Positions 45,671 through 58,500 of a DNA stretch of 64,000 nucleotides are shown one piece after another. A program made the translations under genes and the position numbers. Under the pieces are notes generated by a model that saw nothing but the letters and a program-made list of their open reading frames with translations, did no database searches and was not told the origin of the DNA. Each line of letters opens with the position of its first letter. The first letter of the stretch is position 1. Source of the stretch: Parachlorella kessleri (lineage: Eukaryota > Chlorophyta > Trebouxiophyceae > Chlorellales > Chlorellaceae); the NCBI GenBank assembly GCA_001598975.1, contig BBXU01001784.1, positions 44,557 to 108,556 on the forward strand. Reading direction: 5' to 3'.

Positions 45671-48600
45671 CTACGGGACCGCACGTTCAAGCGCAGGTGG
45701 CCTTGCTGCATGCGACTTGGCCCAGGCCTGGCGGCCGTCCTGGGCCAGAGCTAGCATACGCTTGAACAGCTCATTGGTGCCATCATAGTCCAGGATGGCA
45801 AAGGCACTGACGCGCTTGCGGGAGGATGGACCCAGGACCTGCATGCAATACAACCTGGAGATTGATGCATGCTGGTTGAGGATGGGGGCTACGGTGGTCC
45901 TTCTAAGCAAAGTTAGGTGAAGTTGTTAATGAGAGGGGACACGCGGTGCGGCATGATATGAGAAATCATCAGCAGCAGAGAGAGGCTATGCGCACCAATG
46001 ACACATCGTAGCCGGCAGGAGATGGTGGTAGCAGGAGCAACCAGAGTGATGCAACAGCTGACACAAAGCATGCTGGGGTGACAGATGCCTTTGGCTAAGC
46101 TTCATCAGCACGACAAAAGACCGCCGACTGGCATAGCAAGCTGTCGCTTACCTTCCCCATGCGCTGCCTGGAGAGTGCAAAGACGACAGGGATCTCACGA
46201 TCTCTAGCCAGCTGCGGCACATGCAAGATCATGAGAATGCAGTCAACAGCTAAGCGTGTTCGTGGAGTATATGAGAACTAGACAGCTCAAGCACATCATC
46301 GAATGATGGCAATAGATAGCCGACAGCATTGGAGGGTGTGCCCACTAGGGCCCTCAGATTCTTGGGGGGCGGCAGACACCATCAGAACATGACAGCTAGA
46401 GCGCATGGCCCACCTGAAGAAGTGCTGTGATGGGATACTCCTCCTCCCCCTCGCCTTCCACAGCATTGATGTTGGGGGCAACGAGGACTGCCTTGGCTCG
46501 CTTGGTTTTCAGTGCCTTGGTCACCTGCAGAGTAGCATCCCACATGATGAGACCTGTCTCACGACGTCACAACCTCCTCCAAGCCGTAACCTTCCCAAAC
46601 ATCCCGCTCGCCCGCCCGCGGCCGCCAGACACAGCCTGAGCAGTCTCCTTTGCCCACGAGCTTGGCTGGATCCTGGGTCTATACCCGGCCCCTACCAGGC
46701 CAGCAGCAGCCCCGCCCAATTCATATGCCCACACCAAGCCTGCCATCTACCCAGCTGAGTATCACCCACCTCCCGCATGCCTGACAGCAGCCTCCGCTTG
46801 CGCTTGAGGTTGGCGGGGTCCTGGAGCCTCACACGCTCCTGCCAGACCAGCAGCTGGCCTAGCAGCTGCAACACAACTTCGTTCAGCTCGGCGGTGATGA
46901 CCTGGCAAGGGAGAGGAGTATCTGTTTCTCAAGGGAAACGGCAGTGGGGGTATCCTTTGAAGTTCCTCTTTCAGCGGCTGCTGTGCCGCAATCGATGCTG
47001 CTGGGGGGAGCAATGAGCTGACATCCTTGCGAGAAAACCTAAGAAGTCTGGGCATATATCTTCGCTTCCCACACCATCAAGCGTGACTGTGCAGTTGCTA
47101 CAACAAGCAAGCCAGCTAGCTTCCAGAAGCGGGGCTTCTGCATCCTTAGGCCTCGGCGGCCTAAGACTGCTTGCGATGCCAATGCCAATGCGTCTCTTAA
47201 TAAATACGCAAGTCCAACACCCTACCTGGTCCACATAGGGAGCCACGCTGGCTGCCTCTGTCCCCACGTAAGTCCTGGGTTGCTGCTGTGCCTGCTGAGC
47301 TGCCAGGTGCACAGCCCGGACGGCCTGCTGCGTCACGCTGTGCTCCGCTACGGTGTGCTGTGCCTGCTGAGCCAGCCGCTTTGCGTGGCGCTTGCTGCCC
47401 AGGTGCTGCTGGTAGTTGAACTCCCCACTGACTTGCACCTGCAAATATCAGGCACCCGGGCCCCGAGCTCAGACAACTTCCACATGCCAGGCTAAGCACT
47501 GTTGGCAGCAGCGAGCCGGGCAAGCAGGGCAAGTACATATGGGCCGCCCAGTGCCATGTCCGATGGACCTATAAGCGGGATGGGAAACACAACACAACGC
47601 AATTTCTCTGTGCGCTGTGTGTTAGCATGCTGGAAATTTGTGGTTGCTTAGACGGGGTGAGAAGAGGCCTACAGGTCAGGGCGTCAGAAGCATGCTGGAA
47701 ATTTGTGGTTGCTTAGACGGGGTGAGAAGAGGCCTACAGGTCAGGGCGTCAGAGACACACCAGCAAGCATGCCCACCTGACAAAGAGCACAGGAAAAAGC
47801 TCCCTTGGACTGCATGCCATGCTGAGGCTGCTCAGGCACCATCCCTTGCTTTTCCTGCTTTCCCTCCAAGCTGTCACCTGGCCCAACCGCTGTGGAGGCC
47901 ATGCCACAGTCAGCCCCCACTCCCTGGCCATGCATGGTGGAGGAAGGTCCTCCACCACTCGCACAGCCGGGGCCTGGGCCAGGGGTCTGTACACCCTCCT
48001 CTACAAGGTCCTGCTGGTGAAAAAAATCGAGGCTGGCGTGATCAAGGCTGTTCAGCCAGCTGTGCAGCGCAGCCAAGGCGGCCTGGCTGGCACCGCAAGG
48101 AGGGGAGCTGCTGGGGGTGGCTTCTGTTGGGGCCTTGCCTTCCTCACCTTCACAATGGTTCCGGGCCGGCTCTTTCACAGCTGCCACGTCCGCTGCTGCC
48201 GCTGCTGTGTTTGCTACCGCTGCTGCTGGAGCTGCCGTCGGAGCTGCTGCACGTGTCGGCTTTGCTGGTGGTGCTGGTCCTGCCGGGGCAGAGGCAGCAA
48301 CTCTCACCTTGCCAGCCTGAGATTCCTCCCGTTGGTCCGACGCGGTCACCCCTGGCAAGGGCCCCTGCTGCTGCTGTTGCCGCTGCCCTGCGGCAGTATG
48401 CTGGCGCATGGCTTGCTGACCCTGCTTGCCCTGCCGCATGTTACAATGCACCCCCGTGACTGCAAGGCCTTGAAGCAGCCCCCTGGCCTGGGTCTTCAAG
48501 TGGGCTGCCCAGGCTTGCAGTGTGTCGCCCCACGCCATGCTCAATCCGCTGCCGCCGCTGCTCTCGCTAGCTGTGCTGCTGCCACTGCCACTTCTACTGT

Positions 48601-51600
48601 CACTGCAGGCGAGGCCTCCTCCCATGTCACAAGACATGGCACGGCTTTGTGCCCCAGCGCTGGGTGCGCTCGCCGTCACCTCCGCCGCAGCCGACTGCTG
48701 AGATGTCGCTGCTGCCAGCGCTGGCTGCTGGGAGGGTATGGGACCTGGCCGAAGGGGTCCAGCACCTGACGGCCTGGTCATCCTCGCAAGAGCGCTTCTC
48801 TTAGATGCCTCTGGTGCCGTCAGATCAGGCAGTCTGGCCTCCTCACTTCTCTCTGGCTTGGACGGCGGCAAGGCCTGCACCAATGCTGGTGACGCCGCTG
48901 CCTGCTGCCGCTGTTGACTGGCGGGGGCCGCTGGCTCCCGTGCCAAGTGCTGTGGCTTCCAGCTGGCTAGCGTGTCTCCCCACTGCAGGCCCATACTGCC
49001 TGAGCTGCCGCTGTCGCCGCCGCCGCCGCTGCTGCTCTCTATCACGCAGGGACTTTCCCTGCTAAGCCCTGTTGGGGAAGGTTCTGAAGGCGGTGGGGGT
49101 GCAGTGCGGGCGTGTGCCGGCTGTCTAGGTGCAGGAGCGACGTCCTTGGAGGCTCCTGCTGGCAACCCCGGTGCCGGTGCTGCTGACGAGGCAGCATGTG
49201 CTCCGTGTCCTTCCGATCCTACCCCTGCCCCTGCAGCTGCTGCTGGCGATGCTGCTCCCGCTCTTCTCACAGCCTCCACCTCTGCTGCTAAGAGCTGTGC
49301 CCCTCCTTGCTCCGGTGACAAAGTGTGCAAGGTGGGAGGAGGTGGCGTAAGCCGCGCAGGCAGCTGGGGGACCTCCTGGTGGCATTGTTGCTGCTGCATA
49401 CTGACTCCACCCTGCTGCTGCTCTGCCTGCCTAGGATGCTGCCAAGGTGCATGCTGGGGTTGCGGTGGTGGCAGCCAGGCTGCCAAGGTGTCGCCCCAGT
49501 TAAGTCCTGACACGCTGCTTTCGCTGCTGCCAGGGTCACTACCTGGGGCTGTCTCTGGGCTGCCTGGATGCAGCTGCTTCACATCAACTTGCTGTGACCC
49601 TTTTGTACGCTGTCTGGAAGCATCTGCAGCAAGGCCTGGCGCCGCCTCCCCGGCAGCAACACCCTCCTGACCAGTTGCAAGTGGCGCAGCCTTGGCTGCC
49701 CCGGCTGCCGCGCCGGCTGCTGCCTGGCTTTCAACGGGTTGCACAGTGCCTGGCAGCAGGCTATGTGGCGCTGCTAGGCATGCCGCATCAGGAGCAGCAA
49801 GTCCAGCTGTCGCTGGCTGACTCCCAGGCTGGGCTGAGAGCTGAGGTGTGCGTGCCGCCGCACATGCAGCGGTGCTGCTGCAATTGCCTGGTACAGGTGA
49901 ACCATGGGTGTCACCAGAAGCCACAGGCACCCCTCCAGGTCCATGCCGGCTTGGTGCTGCCTCCTGCTGCAGCAGCTGCTGCAAATTGCTGCCGTTGCTG
50001 CTGACGCTGTTGCCATTGCCGGGCTCCACAGATAAAAGCTTGGCTTGGGCTTTCTCCAGATGCGCCCTGCCGAGCAGATGCGCCCTGCGCAGAACAGCAG
50101 GCAAAGCAGGCTCATCCGGGGCGCGCTGAGGCCCTGCCAACACATTCTCCGGCCAGCTCATGCCCAATTGCAAATCATGGTGTTTTCTGATCGCCTACTT
50201 GCCTTTGCAGCTGCTCTTCTTGCTTCCGGGCCTCCAGCAGAACCATTTGCAGCACTTGCACCTGCAAGGCAGGAGGGGCCACCTAGCCCTCAATATCCTT
50301 GGGCAAGCTGGTGCCCCGCGAGTACTTGTGTGCTTGAAGCACCCTTGCTGCAGCCCAGTGATGGTTTCGCTGAAGCTAGCTTCCAACACAGGCTGGCAAC
50401 CGGCACACATTGCCGGCACAGAAACAAACCCCTCGTAACCAAACCCCAACACGCAGAGGAGCACCTCCCCACAGGCCTGCTGCTGCTCCCGATGCTTAAT
50501 GCATACCTTGGATGTGTGCTCCGCCAAACCCGCTGGCCCTGCTATGGAATTAATGGTGCCAACCGTGCCTGGGCCGGCCCCGCCATCGGTAGAGGGTTCT
50601 CCCTGACCCCCAGCCTTCCCCGCAGCCTGCAGCGACATCAAGGCAGGAAGCCCAAGCATGGAACCATTGGCTGGCGGCCAAACCTGCAGTGAGTCCCTTG
50701 CCTTGGGACACACAGCCCGGCATCTTTTGACTGAACTATCCGTCAGCAAGCTGTACTGCATGCCAGACCACTGGAAGGCAGCCAGGTTCATCCAGATTCA
50801 TCAAGTGAACTGTGGCTTCTGTTGTCTTGGGGCGGGCCACCAGTCATTGACCCTCGACCCAAGCACAGCTAGCGTTGCTGTTACCTGTCAACACCTTGCT
50901 TCCATGCCTCACATCACCATGTCCCCCTATAGGAAAAGCCTTTGCACCCCATCTCGGTCGCACCTACTCCCACAGGGTAACCCGCAGCAACCCCTCCGGC
51001 ACTGCCAACCCCTACTTGACAAAAGCGACCACACAAGGACACCCCACACCTCCAGTTCATTGGCAGTCGCCCCAAGCAGCTCCCTGGTAGCCTGCAGCGC
51101 TTCCTCCACCTCTGAAAGCACCTCCAGCCAGCTTTGCGCCGCCCTGACCGCCTCTCCCCGCCTGAAGGCCCTTTTCAGCCGGGTGGTGCGCTTGCGCCTG
51201 GACTTGAGCCGGGTGCCCGGGGGCGGAGCTGGGGGTGCAGCTACTTGTGCTGTCGTTCTGGCTGCTGCTCCCGCTGCCTTGGTCCCCGCTTCCTGGGCTG
51301 GCCTTGCCTGCACCCTGGCAAGGCCTCCCTGCTGGGGAGCCAATCTGGTATTGGGCGGCAGCATTGGTGTTGTTCCCGGAGTTGCTGTTGGGACATGTAC
51401 CGGTGTTAGTGCCGTGCTGGACAGGCGGGTGGTTGACGCAGCTCCTCCCAGCCGCTCCTCCTTCCGCTGTTGCAAGGGCGGCGCTGGGCTTGCAGAAGCA
51501 CGCTGCTCGTGGCTGTCTTGCTTCAGAGCAGCAAGGAAAGTTGTGGGGCGTTGAGCAAGGGTTGCCGAGGAAGCAGGCGCAGCAGGTGGCAGCGGAGCCA

Positions 51601-52212
51601 TGTAGGATAGCTGCTGATTTGGTGCCTGCTGGGCAGCGCCTGCTACCCTCGGCTGTTGTGATCTAGTTGATTCAGCCAGCACCTGAGACAGCGGAGGCTG
51701 TAATGCATGGTGCTGCAAGCTGGACTGCTGGGAGGGGCGAGACTGCGGCCGCCAAGGGGCCCCCACTGGAAAGTGCTGCGGTGCAGGTGCTGTCGCTTGT
51801 GGTGCTGGTCGCCTGCTGCTGCTGCGCATGTCCCGTGTAACCAGGACATCTCCAAAAGTAAGTTGCGAAGCTCTGGATCCCAAAGACGGAGTGCCGCCTG
51901 TGGGGCTGTTCCTGCTGCCGTGAGCATCTTGCAGGTGCTGTGCCAGGCGCTCTACGGAGGCAAACGCCTTGCCGCACCCTAGGCAGCGCCTCTCACCTAC
52001 TCGGAACAAAGAAGCAGCTTATGATCAGGGTTAAGGCGCGTGTGAGACTTGGTTTTCCAAGTTTAGCAGGCACGACGATCACCTAAAGATCCGCCCTCAA
52101 CTACCTCCTCACCAGTCACAGCATCAGTTCTACTCTTAGCCGCTTCTACCAAGAGGGCGGAGAGTCTCTGTCGCTTAACGTCCTTTGCGCTCTGAGCCTT
52201 CTGTGCAGCCAT
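45671..52212 (-). CDS. SECIS-binding-protein-2-like L7Ae protein with two C2H2 zinc fingers
   Basis: About 1,440 aa, ten exons: 52212-52113, 51996-51050, 50683-50507, 50261-50199, about 50125-47777, 47438-47226, 46901-46770, 46524-46414, 46211-46152, 45838-45671. The 5' edge of exon 5 is uncertain (50125, or as far in as about 50034). The C-terminal domain matches SBP2: LLVWQERVRLQDPANLKRKRRLLSGMRE, KRAKAVLVAPNINAVEG, DREIPVVFALSRQRMGK, then SAFAILDYDGTNELFKRML. That is an L7Ae RNA-binding fold, which in SBP2 binds SECIS elements and the ribosome for selenocysteine insertion. Two C2H2 fingers precede it: CLGCGKAFASVERLAQHLQDAH (C38, C41, H54, H59) and CALCQVQVSGEFNYQQHL followed by GSKRH, a U1-like type split by intron 5. 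The 750-residue middle is low-complexity, with a recurring WGDTL motif. The fingers are not known to me in animal SBP2. Confidence 0.82.
47624..47753. repeat. Two-copy 65-base tandem repeat in SBP2-like intron 5
   Basis: Copies 47624-47688 and 47689-47753 appear identical across AGCATGCTGGAAATTTGTGG through GGTCAGGGCGTCAGA. They lie in the intron that splits the second zinc finger, ending 23 bases before the exon 5 boundary at 47777. Confidence 0.95.
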
Positions 52213-53287
52213 GGCTGGCATGTGCCCATGCCACTCTGCACTTCTTTGTAAAGTGCTTTCTGGTCGTCAATTTATCACATACTCGGTGTGCCCCATTTCC
52301 CATCCCACTTCTCCATCACACGACTTCCAGCAGGACAGTATCAGATACCACAACCCTTGGACTTTCACCAAGGGGCTTCATAAGAGGGAGCCCCAAGTCA
52401 CAGTATATATAGCAAGTATAGCAAGTATATACAACTTGCGGTAGCAGGACTGGTAGCCCTGAGCAAGGGTGCTTATACATCTTGGTGAGGTGTGTCTGAG
52501 GATGTCAAATCACCTGAGCCTGAGCCAGCCAGTGTGCCTTAAAACAAGACAGGGCCAGCAAATTGTGGCTGTGGTTGTTTACTGCCTCTGTGCTTGCCGC
52601 TTGTTTCCCCCCCGGGCCTTTGTGATGCCTGTTTTTTGACGCAGCTGGCACCCGCCACACTGCTGGTTGACCCCTTCCTGTCACTCGCATTTCCATCTAA
52701 AGACGTGGCTATAGCCTGGGAGGGCCCTAACTACAGGCCCAGGAGCCCCCTGGTGCAGGACCTCAATGTACATGCTTCTTCCCCTCAGACACTAAAAGGG
52801 GGCCCACAACGAACCACTGACCGCACAGACCATCAGACAGATCAGCACCATTTATGCAGTGACTTGTGCACTGGAGTGCATCAGAGAAGCACAAGTCTCC
52901 CACACACAGCAACAAGTGGCTTACCGACCGCGTATGCATACTCCCGATACAGCTGGCCTGACGGCACAGCCCATGTATTCAAGCAAGACGAAGGATAAAC
53001 CCCTGAGTTAGGGAAGAATGCAGGAGAGGATGCATAGAGGATACCGACACAAGCTGACATAGAGACTCTCAGCGTAAGGCAAGGCAAAACTGCAATGGGC
53101 AGTTTGTTCATGGGTATGGTACGCTCAAGATAGCTCTCATATCCAGGTAACGAGTTGAAGTTTACTCTCACTCCCCCACCATACATATCAAGAATGAAGG
53201 GACGGTGAAAGCTGCGCCGTTGCTATGTGCCTGCAAAATTGACTCAAAGTCATTTGAATGGATCTGGGTTTGTCAGAACTACAGCTG
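52213..53287. other. Intergenic region, SBP2-like gene / receiver protein
   Basis: About 1.1 kb holding the SBP2-like promoter side and the 3' region of the receiver gene. It includes an AT-rich stretch with repeated AGTATA units near 52400-52432. No gene was recognised. Confidence 0.5.
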
Positions 53288-54555
53288 TCACCTAGGGCTG
53301 GCGCAGCAGCTGACCTCACTAAGAAATCGCTCATTTGTACGACGATTGCCGCACTGGCCGCTGCAGCCTGTTGGGCTGCTGCACTCCAGGCAGTGCCTAC
53401 CGCCATTGCAGCGGCCGGCCACACCAGATGATGGCGGCAGTGGGGCAGGCGGGGAAGCCAAGCAGGGTACGTAGCGACTGAGCAGCTGACAGGTGTCAAT
53501 CCTGCTAATGGGCTTGCCCTGCGCACAGGGGCCACAGTATGCTACTCGTCAATGACCCACTTCGTCGTTGGGACACAGGGCTGGGTCTGCTGTTTGCTTT
53601 CTGAGTGGATGGTCTAACAACCCGTCCGCCAGGTAGCATGCCCCCAGCGATGCACGCAACGTGCCTTCAAGCATCTCCCACGGTAAAGAACTGCAAGTGT
53701 GACCCAAGCTGCCACTCCAGTTGTGACACCGTAGATACCTAGCCAGGCGGTTGAACTCACCATGACATCATTCATGCCGCTCTGCATGCAGCGAGCCCAC
53801 AGCGGGGAACCCCGCGTGACATCCTCGCTCGTGTACGCCACTATGGGCACACTCGTCCACCGCCGCTCCTCCTCAATCCTCCGCATCCGTAGGGCAGTTG
53901 CCCACCCATCCAGCACTGGCATCATGAGGTCCAGGAAGACAAGGCACACGCTGGCACGGTGCTGCAGGTAGAGCTGGAGGCCTTCTAGCCCGTCGGCAGC
54001 TTGCAGGACAGGCAGGTTCAGCTGCGGCAACAGCGGGGAGATAAGACAGCGGGATCCAGCTTGAGTAGCTCACGGTAGAGAGCACTGCTGCCTGACGTCT
54101 GGCCTGGCAGAGGCGTAAGTGGACCGGCGTGGCACTTCTCTTCACTGTTTTGGGATGCTTGCACCTCACAGGGCGGCTGTATGCAAAGCTTCAGCAGTAC
54201 ACTCCCAACGTTTCCCACAAGTGGGGCCTGGGCCACCCCTGGCAGGACATGGCTGTTCCACACTTCTGACCAGTGTCGCGCAACCCTCCCTTGCGCTGTC
54301 TTTGACAAAGGGTTTCGGTCGGCCAAGGCTTTAAGGACCGTGGGCCGTAGGAGGAGCGGGCCACGAGTGACTCACTGGCATCCGGAGGGGCTAGCTTACC
54401 GTCTCTAAGAGCCGTGCAAGCGTCACCCGAGTAAGCCTCGTGTCGTCTACCTGCAATATGTCATTAAAGGCTATTTTGGGCAGCCGGGAGCTCAGGATCA
54501 CGGTGCGCGACAGTATGCCGGCCGGAGGATCAAGGCTTACCACCAGGATGGACAT
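53288..54555 (-). CDS. Response-regulator receiver-domain protein
   Basis: Model of four exons, 54555-54541, 54450-54400, 54021-53761, 53518-53288, joining in phase to 185 aa. Residues 1-125 are a CheY-like receiver: acidic pair D7-D8 (ILVVDD), phospho-acceptor D53 (LVFLDLMMP), T86 (IVAYTSE) and K111 (GKPIS). All key residues are present, so it should accept a phosphate from a histidine kinase or phosphotransfer protein. The 60-residue C-terminus is Cys/Pro/Ser-rich and has no DNA-binding domain. The start is placed at an ATG four codons before VDD. An acceptor-like CTTTGCAG just upstream allows further 5' exons between 54556 and 55511, where a weak ATPase-like segment is seen. It could thus be a single-domain regulator or the C-terminus of a degenerate hybrid kinase. 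Confidence 0.75.
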
Positions 54556-55511
54556 AGCGGCGTCGTGAAGCTGCAAAGAGGGGCCGGAGTGTTGGGAAGT
54601 AAAAGCGGCACTTCAGCGGCCGCGGTTGGGGTCCTTGTTGCGCACCCGACAGGTCGCAGTATGGCTGCACGTCGGGTCACTAATCAGGATGTTGGCGTGG
54701 GTAGGAAGGCATAAGGAAGAGCACAAACAGCTGGAGGCCCTCCGATCGCCGTATCTCTGCCACCCTGTGGCGCTAAGTCCTTTGGAGCCGCAGATGCAAA
54801 AGCGCCCTAGGCTTTTCTCTCCCGCCGCCACCCTGCGGAGATCCGCATCCATGCACAAAACCGCCCATGTCAGCTCTGCATCTTGATGACAGCTCACGGC
54901 GTAAACTGGCAAGATATTCATTGCAACTAACTTGTATCATGAACTGGAAGGGTAGCCTGGCATCTTGGGGCTGGACTGCTTGCAGCCCCACACCACCAGG
55001 TGCCTCAGGGCTACTTAGCCACATACAACTCCAGGCAAAGTTTGGAGACAACTGTGCGGATATCAGCTGGCTCAATATCTGCACTAAACTCCCTATGTCA
55101 ATGCAGAGCGGTGCACAGACAGCACAAGCCACGGACAAGATGAGCGTGAAATGCACCTGGCGGTTTCACGCACGGCGTCAGGTACATGGTAGCAGGAGTG
55201 TCGCACCTGCTGTCACAGTGTGAACAAGCCATCAGCTGCATGTTCCTAACTCCTGCATCACTCAACTTAGGACCCCCGAAATCCCACATAAAGTTCTATG
55301 TAGGACCTGCTGCCCTACCACCTTTCAAGCTATTATCCAGCCGCCACTGCACTGTGGGCTTCAACTAATGCATGCTCATCATTCATCAAGAAGCGCCTGT
55401 GGGCTGCAAAGACGTCCTGCCCTTGGCTTCACAGTCATACACGCTCCAGTCCTCATATAAGGTCAACTCCAAGGACCCCTGTCACTGCAATCATAATCTA
55501 GCCAGTGCAGG
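54556..55511. other. Interval upstream of the receiver gene, possible extra 5' exons
   Basis: On the minus strand about 54,940-55,150 encodes CIDIGSLVQILSQLISAQLSPNF, which loosely resembles the N-box region of histidine-kinase ATPase domains (D..RL.QIL.NLL.NA) but lacks the Asn residues. It could be an exon of the receiver gene. No complete kinase domain fits here, because the PWWP-ARID gene ends at 55512. Confidence 0.3.
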
Positions 55512-58500
55512 CTACCCTCCGCCTGGCTGGCTCCCATGCTCCCAGCCATGCTGTGCTCCAGAACTGCTCATGTGAGAAGGCAGGGCCATGGGGGCTGAAG
55601 CAGCTGCCGGCGGCGCCATGCCCGCTGCCTGGAGGATGCTCATCAGATCCATGGTCGACACCTGGCCGCCACCCGCGTCCTGCTGCGCTGCTCCTCCCAC
55701 GCTGCCGCCGTTGACGCCTGCCCTGCTGCTCCCCGGCGGCCCATGGATGTTGTCAAGCATACCCGGCTGGCCTGCTACCACCCCTTGGCCTGTCTGACCC
55801 AGCACTGACGGCACTGGCCCTGCCCCTAGCCGTGGCACGTTGCCAAAAGCGGGTCCCATACCGCCAGGTGCACGGCGGGGGTCCGCAGGTGCGGCAAGGC
55901 CTCCCTGCTGTGGATGCTGACCGTGCTGACCCTGCTGTGCCTGCAGTGCCATGTAACTATAGGTGGCAGCTGGCGTCATGAAGGAAGCAAACCCGACAGG
56001 AGGCATAGCTTCGGGCACTGGGGGTGGCAGGGCTTGCTGGGCTCTCAAAAAGGCCTGCTGCAGCTCCAGGGGGGGCGTGAGGTGGGGCTGCTGTGCCTGC
56101 TGTGACGGCCAAGGCTCAGCCTGCTGAGGGGCTGTTGCTGCAGGGGCTGCCTGGTAAGCCTGCACACGGGTGCAGGAAGTGTCTCAGGGGCTGGGCAAAG
56201 GAATATCTTACATGCAAAATCCAACTTCACTCGTATAATGCCCTGGCTTGGAATCCCACCAGACAGGAAGAGGTCAGGTGTATCGCTTCTCTATCATGTA
56301 ACCGCATTAAACCTGGCCAAGAGCCAGCCCATGTATGTCAAACCTCCATTAAAGGGTACCCTGTGACTGGCAGGCCCCCTTACTGAACTTTAGAAAACAT
56401 ATGGCATGTCACTTCAGCCCTGCTGGCTGGAGCCTGCCTGCCGTGCGTCTTAGAGTAGATAATTATCAGAGTCAGGGGCATGGCCCACCTGCTTCTCCCT
56501 CCACTCATCCCAGACTACCGTCACGGAGTCCTGGGGCATGTTGAAGAGCTGCCCTGCCCGGTTGCGCACAGCCTCGTACGCCGCCTGCAGGCGGACACTG
56601 CGCGTTTGAGTACTTGGGTGTGCTGAAGTACGGAGGCAGTGCCTCAGACAAAACATTTGTGGCACAGGGATAAGAGCCGCAACTGCCAGGTGCAAAGTGG
56701 TCCATGCTGGGGTCTGGGCTAGTCTGGGCTAGTCAGTGGCGGAGCCCCTTCCCCTAACCCTCCAACAAGCGGAGGGGCGGGCCACAGAGTGATGGGCAGC
56801 AGCTATATACCTCCACTATCAGCGGTGAGACCTCAACGAGCCCCACCACCGCCACCATAGACATCACACATGAGCCGCTTCCAGTCATCGAGGACCACAC
56901 GCTTCGACCCCACCTTGGCATTGGCCTCGTCAGCAAACAGGATGATAGCAGTCCTGGGCCCAACATAGACATCGACCGAGACCATCTCCACCCCCTTGGC
57001 TGCCGTCTTGATCTTGGTCTCCACCTGGGGCCAGGGTTAGCAAAGAGTAGGCTGTTGGTGACACCGACCCAAGACGCTGTGCTTTTGTGATCTCACGCCA
57101 TTCCAGCCCGGCACCGGTATCTGGTTAGACGAATCCATGGCACCCGGGTTCATGCTTTGGTCGCTGCCGCCACACAAAGGCCTGGCTGTTCCATGCGAGG
57201 CCCACAGGACCCCTTGCCTCTATTAGTAACAGTTGAACAGTGGCACACTGGAGACAGGCACACGCCAAGGGAGGTTTGAGATCTGCTCTTTTCCTCACTT
57301 GAGCCTTGCTGGGCAGCATGCTGGCATACTGGGCCGGGAACCGCAGCACTAGCACTTTCTTCCGTCCGCCTCGCTGCGCAGCCGACACCGGGCCGCTGAC
57401 GGCCTGCGCTGGCGGCGCCTTCTTGGGGATGAGCGGGGGCAACCGAGGAGCGGGAGAGGCCCCCGCCGGTGCGGCAGGGGCTGCTGCTGCTCCTGCTGCT
57501 GCTGCTGAGCCGGTGGCCGACCCCGGCCTGCGCCCACCGGCAGCACCCACTGCTCCTGGCTCCTGCTTTACGCTAGGCAGCGGCTCCTGGCTAGGGCCCG
57601 TCTTTGACCCCGGCTCCATCTTGGGACGCTTGGGCATGGGTACTGCGCTGCCACTGGCCTTGCCGGGGGGAGAGGCGGGGCCGCCACCCGGAGGCTTGGC
57701 AGAGGGAGGAGGCGCGTCTCGCTTCCTTGGCCCTCCACCCCTCCTGCCCCCTGCAGTAAGCGTCAGAAGCGGGCACAGTCGGATGGTGTGGCCGGCGTGG
57801 CAGTCGTGCAGCAGCAGAGCACCAGAACAAACGTCAGGCATGGCATCAGACGTCAAGTCCTGGGCCGAGAAGCAAACCAGGTGTGGCAGCTGTAAGAGAA
57901 GGGGCACGGCAACCCCACAGCATTAGGCCTTCAAGCTCAAACACTCTGGTGTGCTACTCTTACATACCCACGGCGCAGGCAGAGATGACAAGGCCCACAG
58001 ATCATAAGTCCCAGCAGAATGCTGTGGGACTGTGGTGTGACGCAATCTACCAATGAATGGGGGAAAGCAGGGGGGCATCGTGGGAGGGCAGCACTAACCA
58101 GGTGACACAGCCTGCACGGTGGTAGGCGTCAACCCCTCCTGGAGGCTGTGCTCAAACGCCAGCAGATACTGCACATACTGGTTGCGTAGCAGCGTGGCTG
58201 CGCTGCTGCTGGGTTTGCTGGGCTTGACCTCGCCTTCAGGCTCGCCCTCTCCCTCGCCTTTGGCTTTGCCGGTGGCGCTGCGCCATGTGTCAAGGACTTG
58301 TCGCCAGGCCCTGCACAGCAGCGCGCAGCAGAGAAAATCATGGTGAGATGAGCCTAGCCGTGCCTCCATTCTCCCAGCTACTGATGGAACCAGGAGGAAC
58401 CTTCTGCTTGGGAGGACAGCCGCTGAGCCACAGCTACCCTAGCTCATTGATCAGGTATAGCACCATCAGGTACCGTGCCATCAGGTACTGCACCATCGGG

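Noticed and set aside
47819..48769. Long plus-strand open frames opposite the SBP2-like exon 5
   Set aside because: They are mirror frames of a GC-rich low-complexity exon; the minus frame continues in phase into the second zinc finger.
50195..50791. 198-codon minus-strand open frame as one exon
   Set aside because: Only two parts of it (50683-50507 and 50261-50199) have matching splice sites and phase with the SBP2-like gene; the rest reads as intron.
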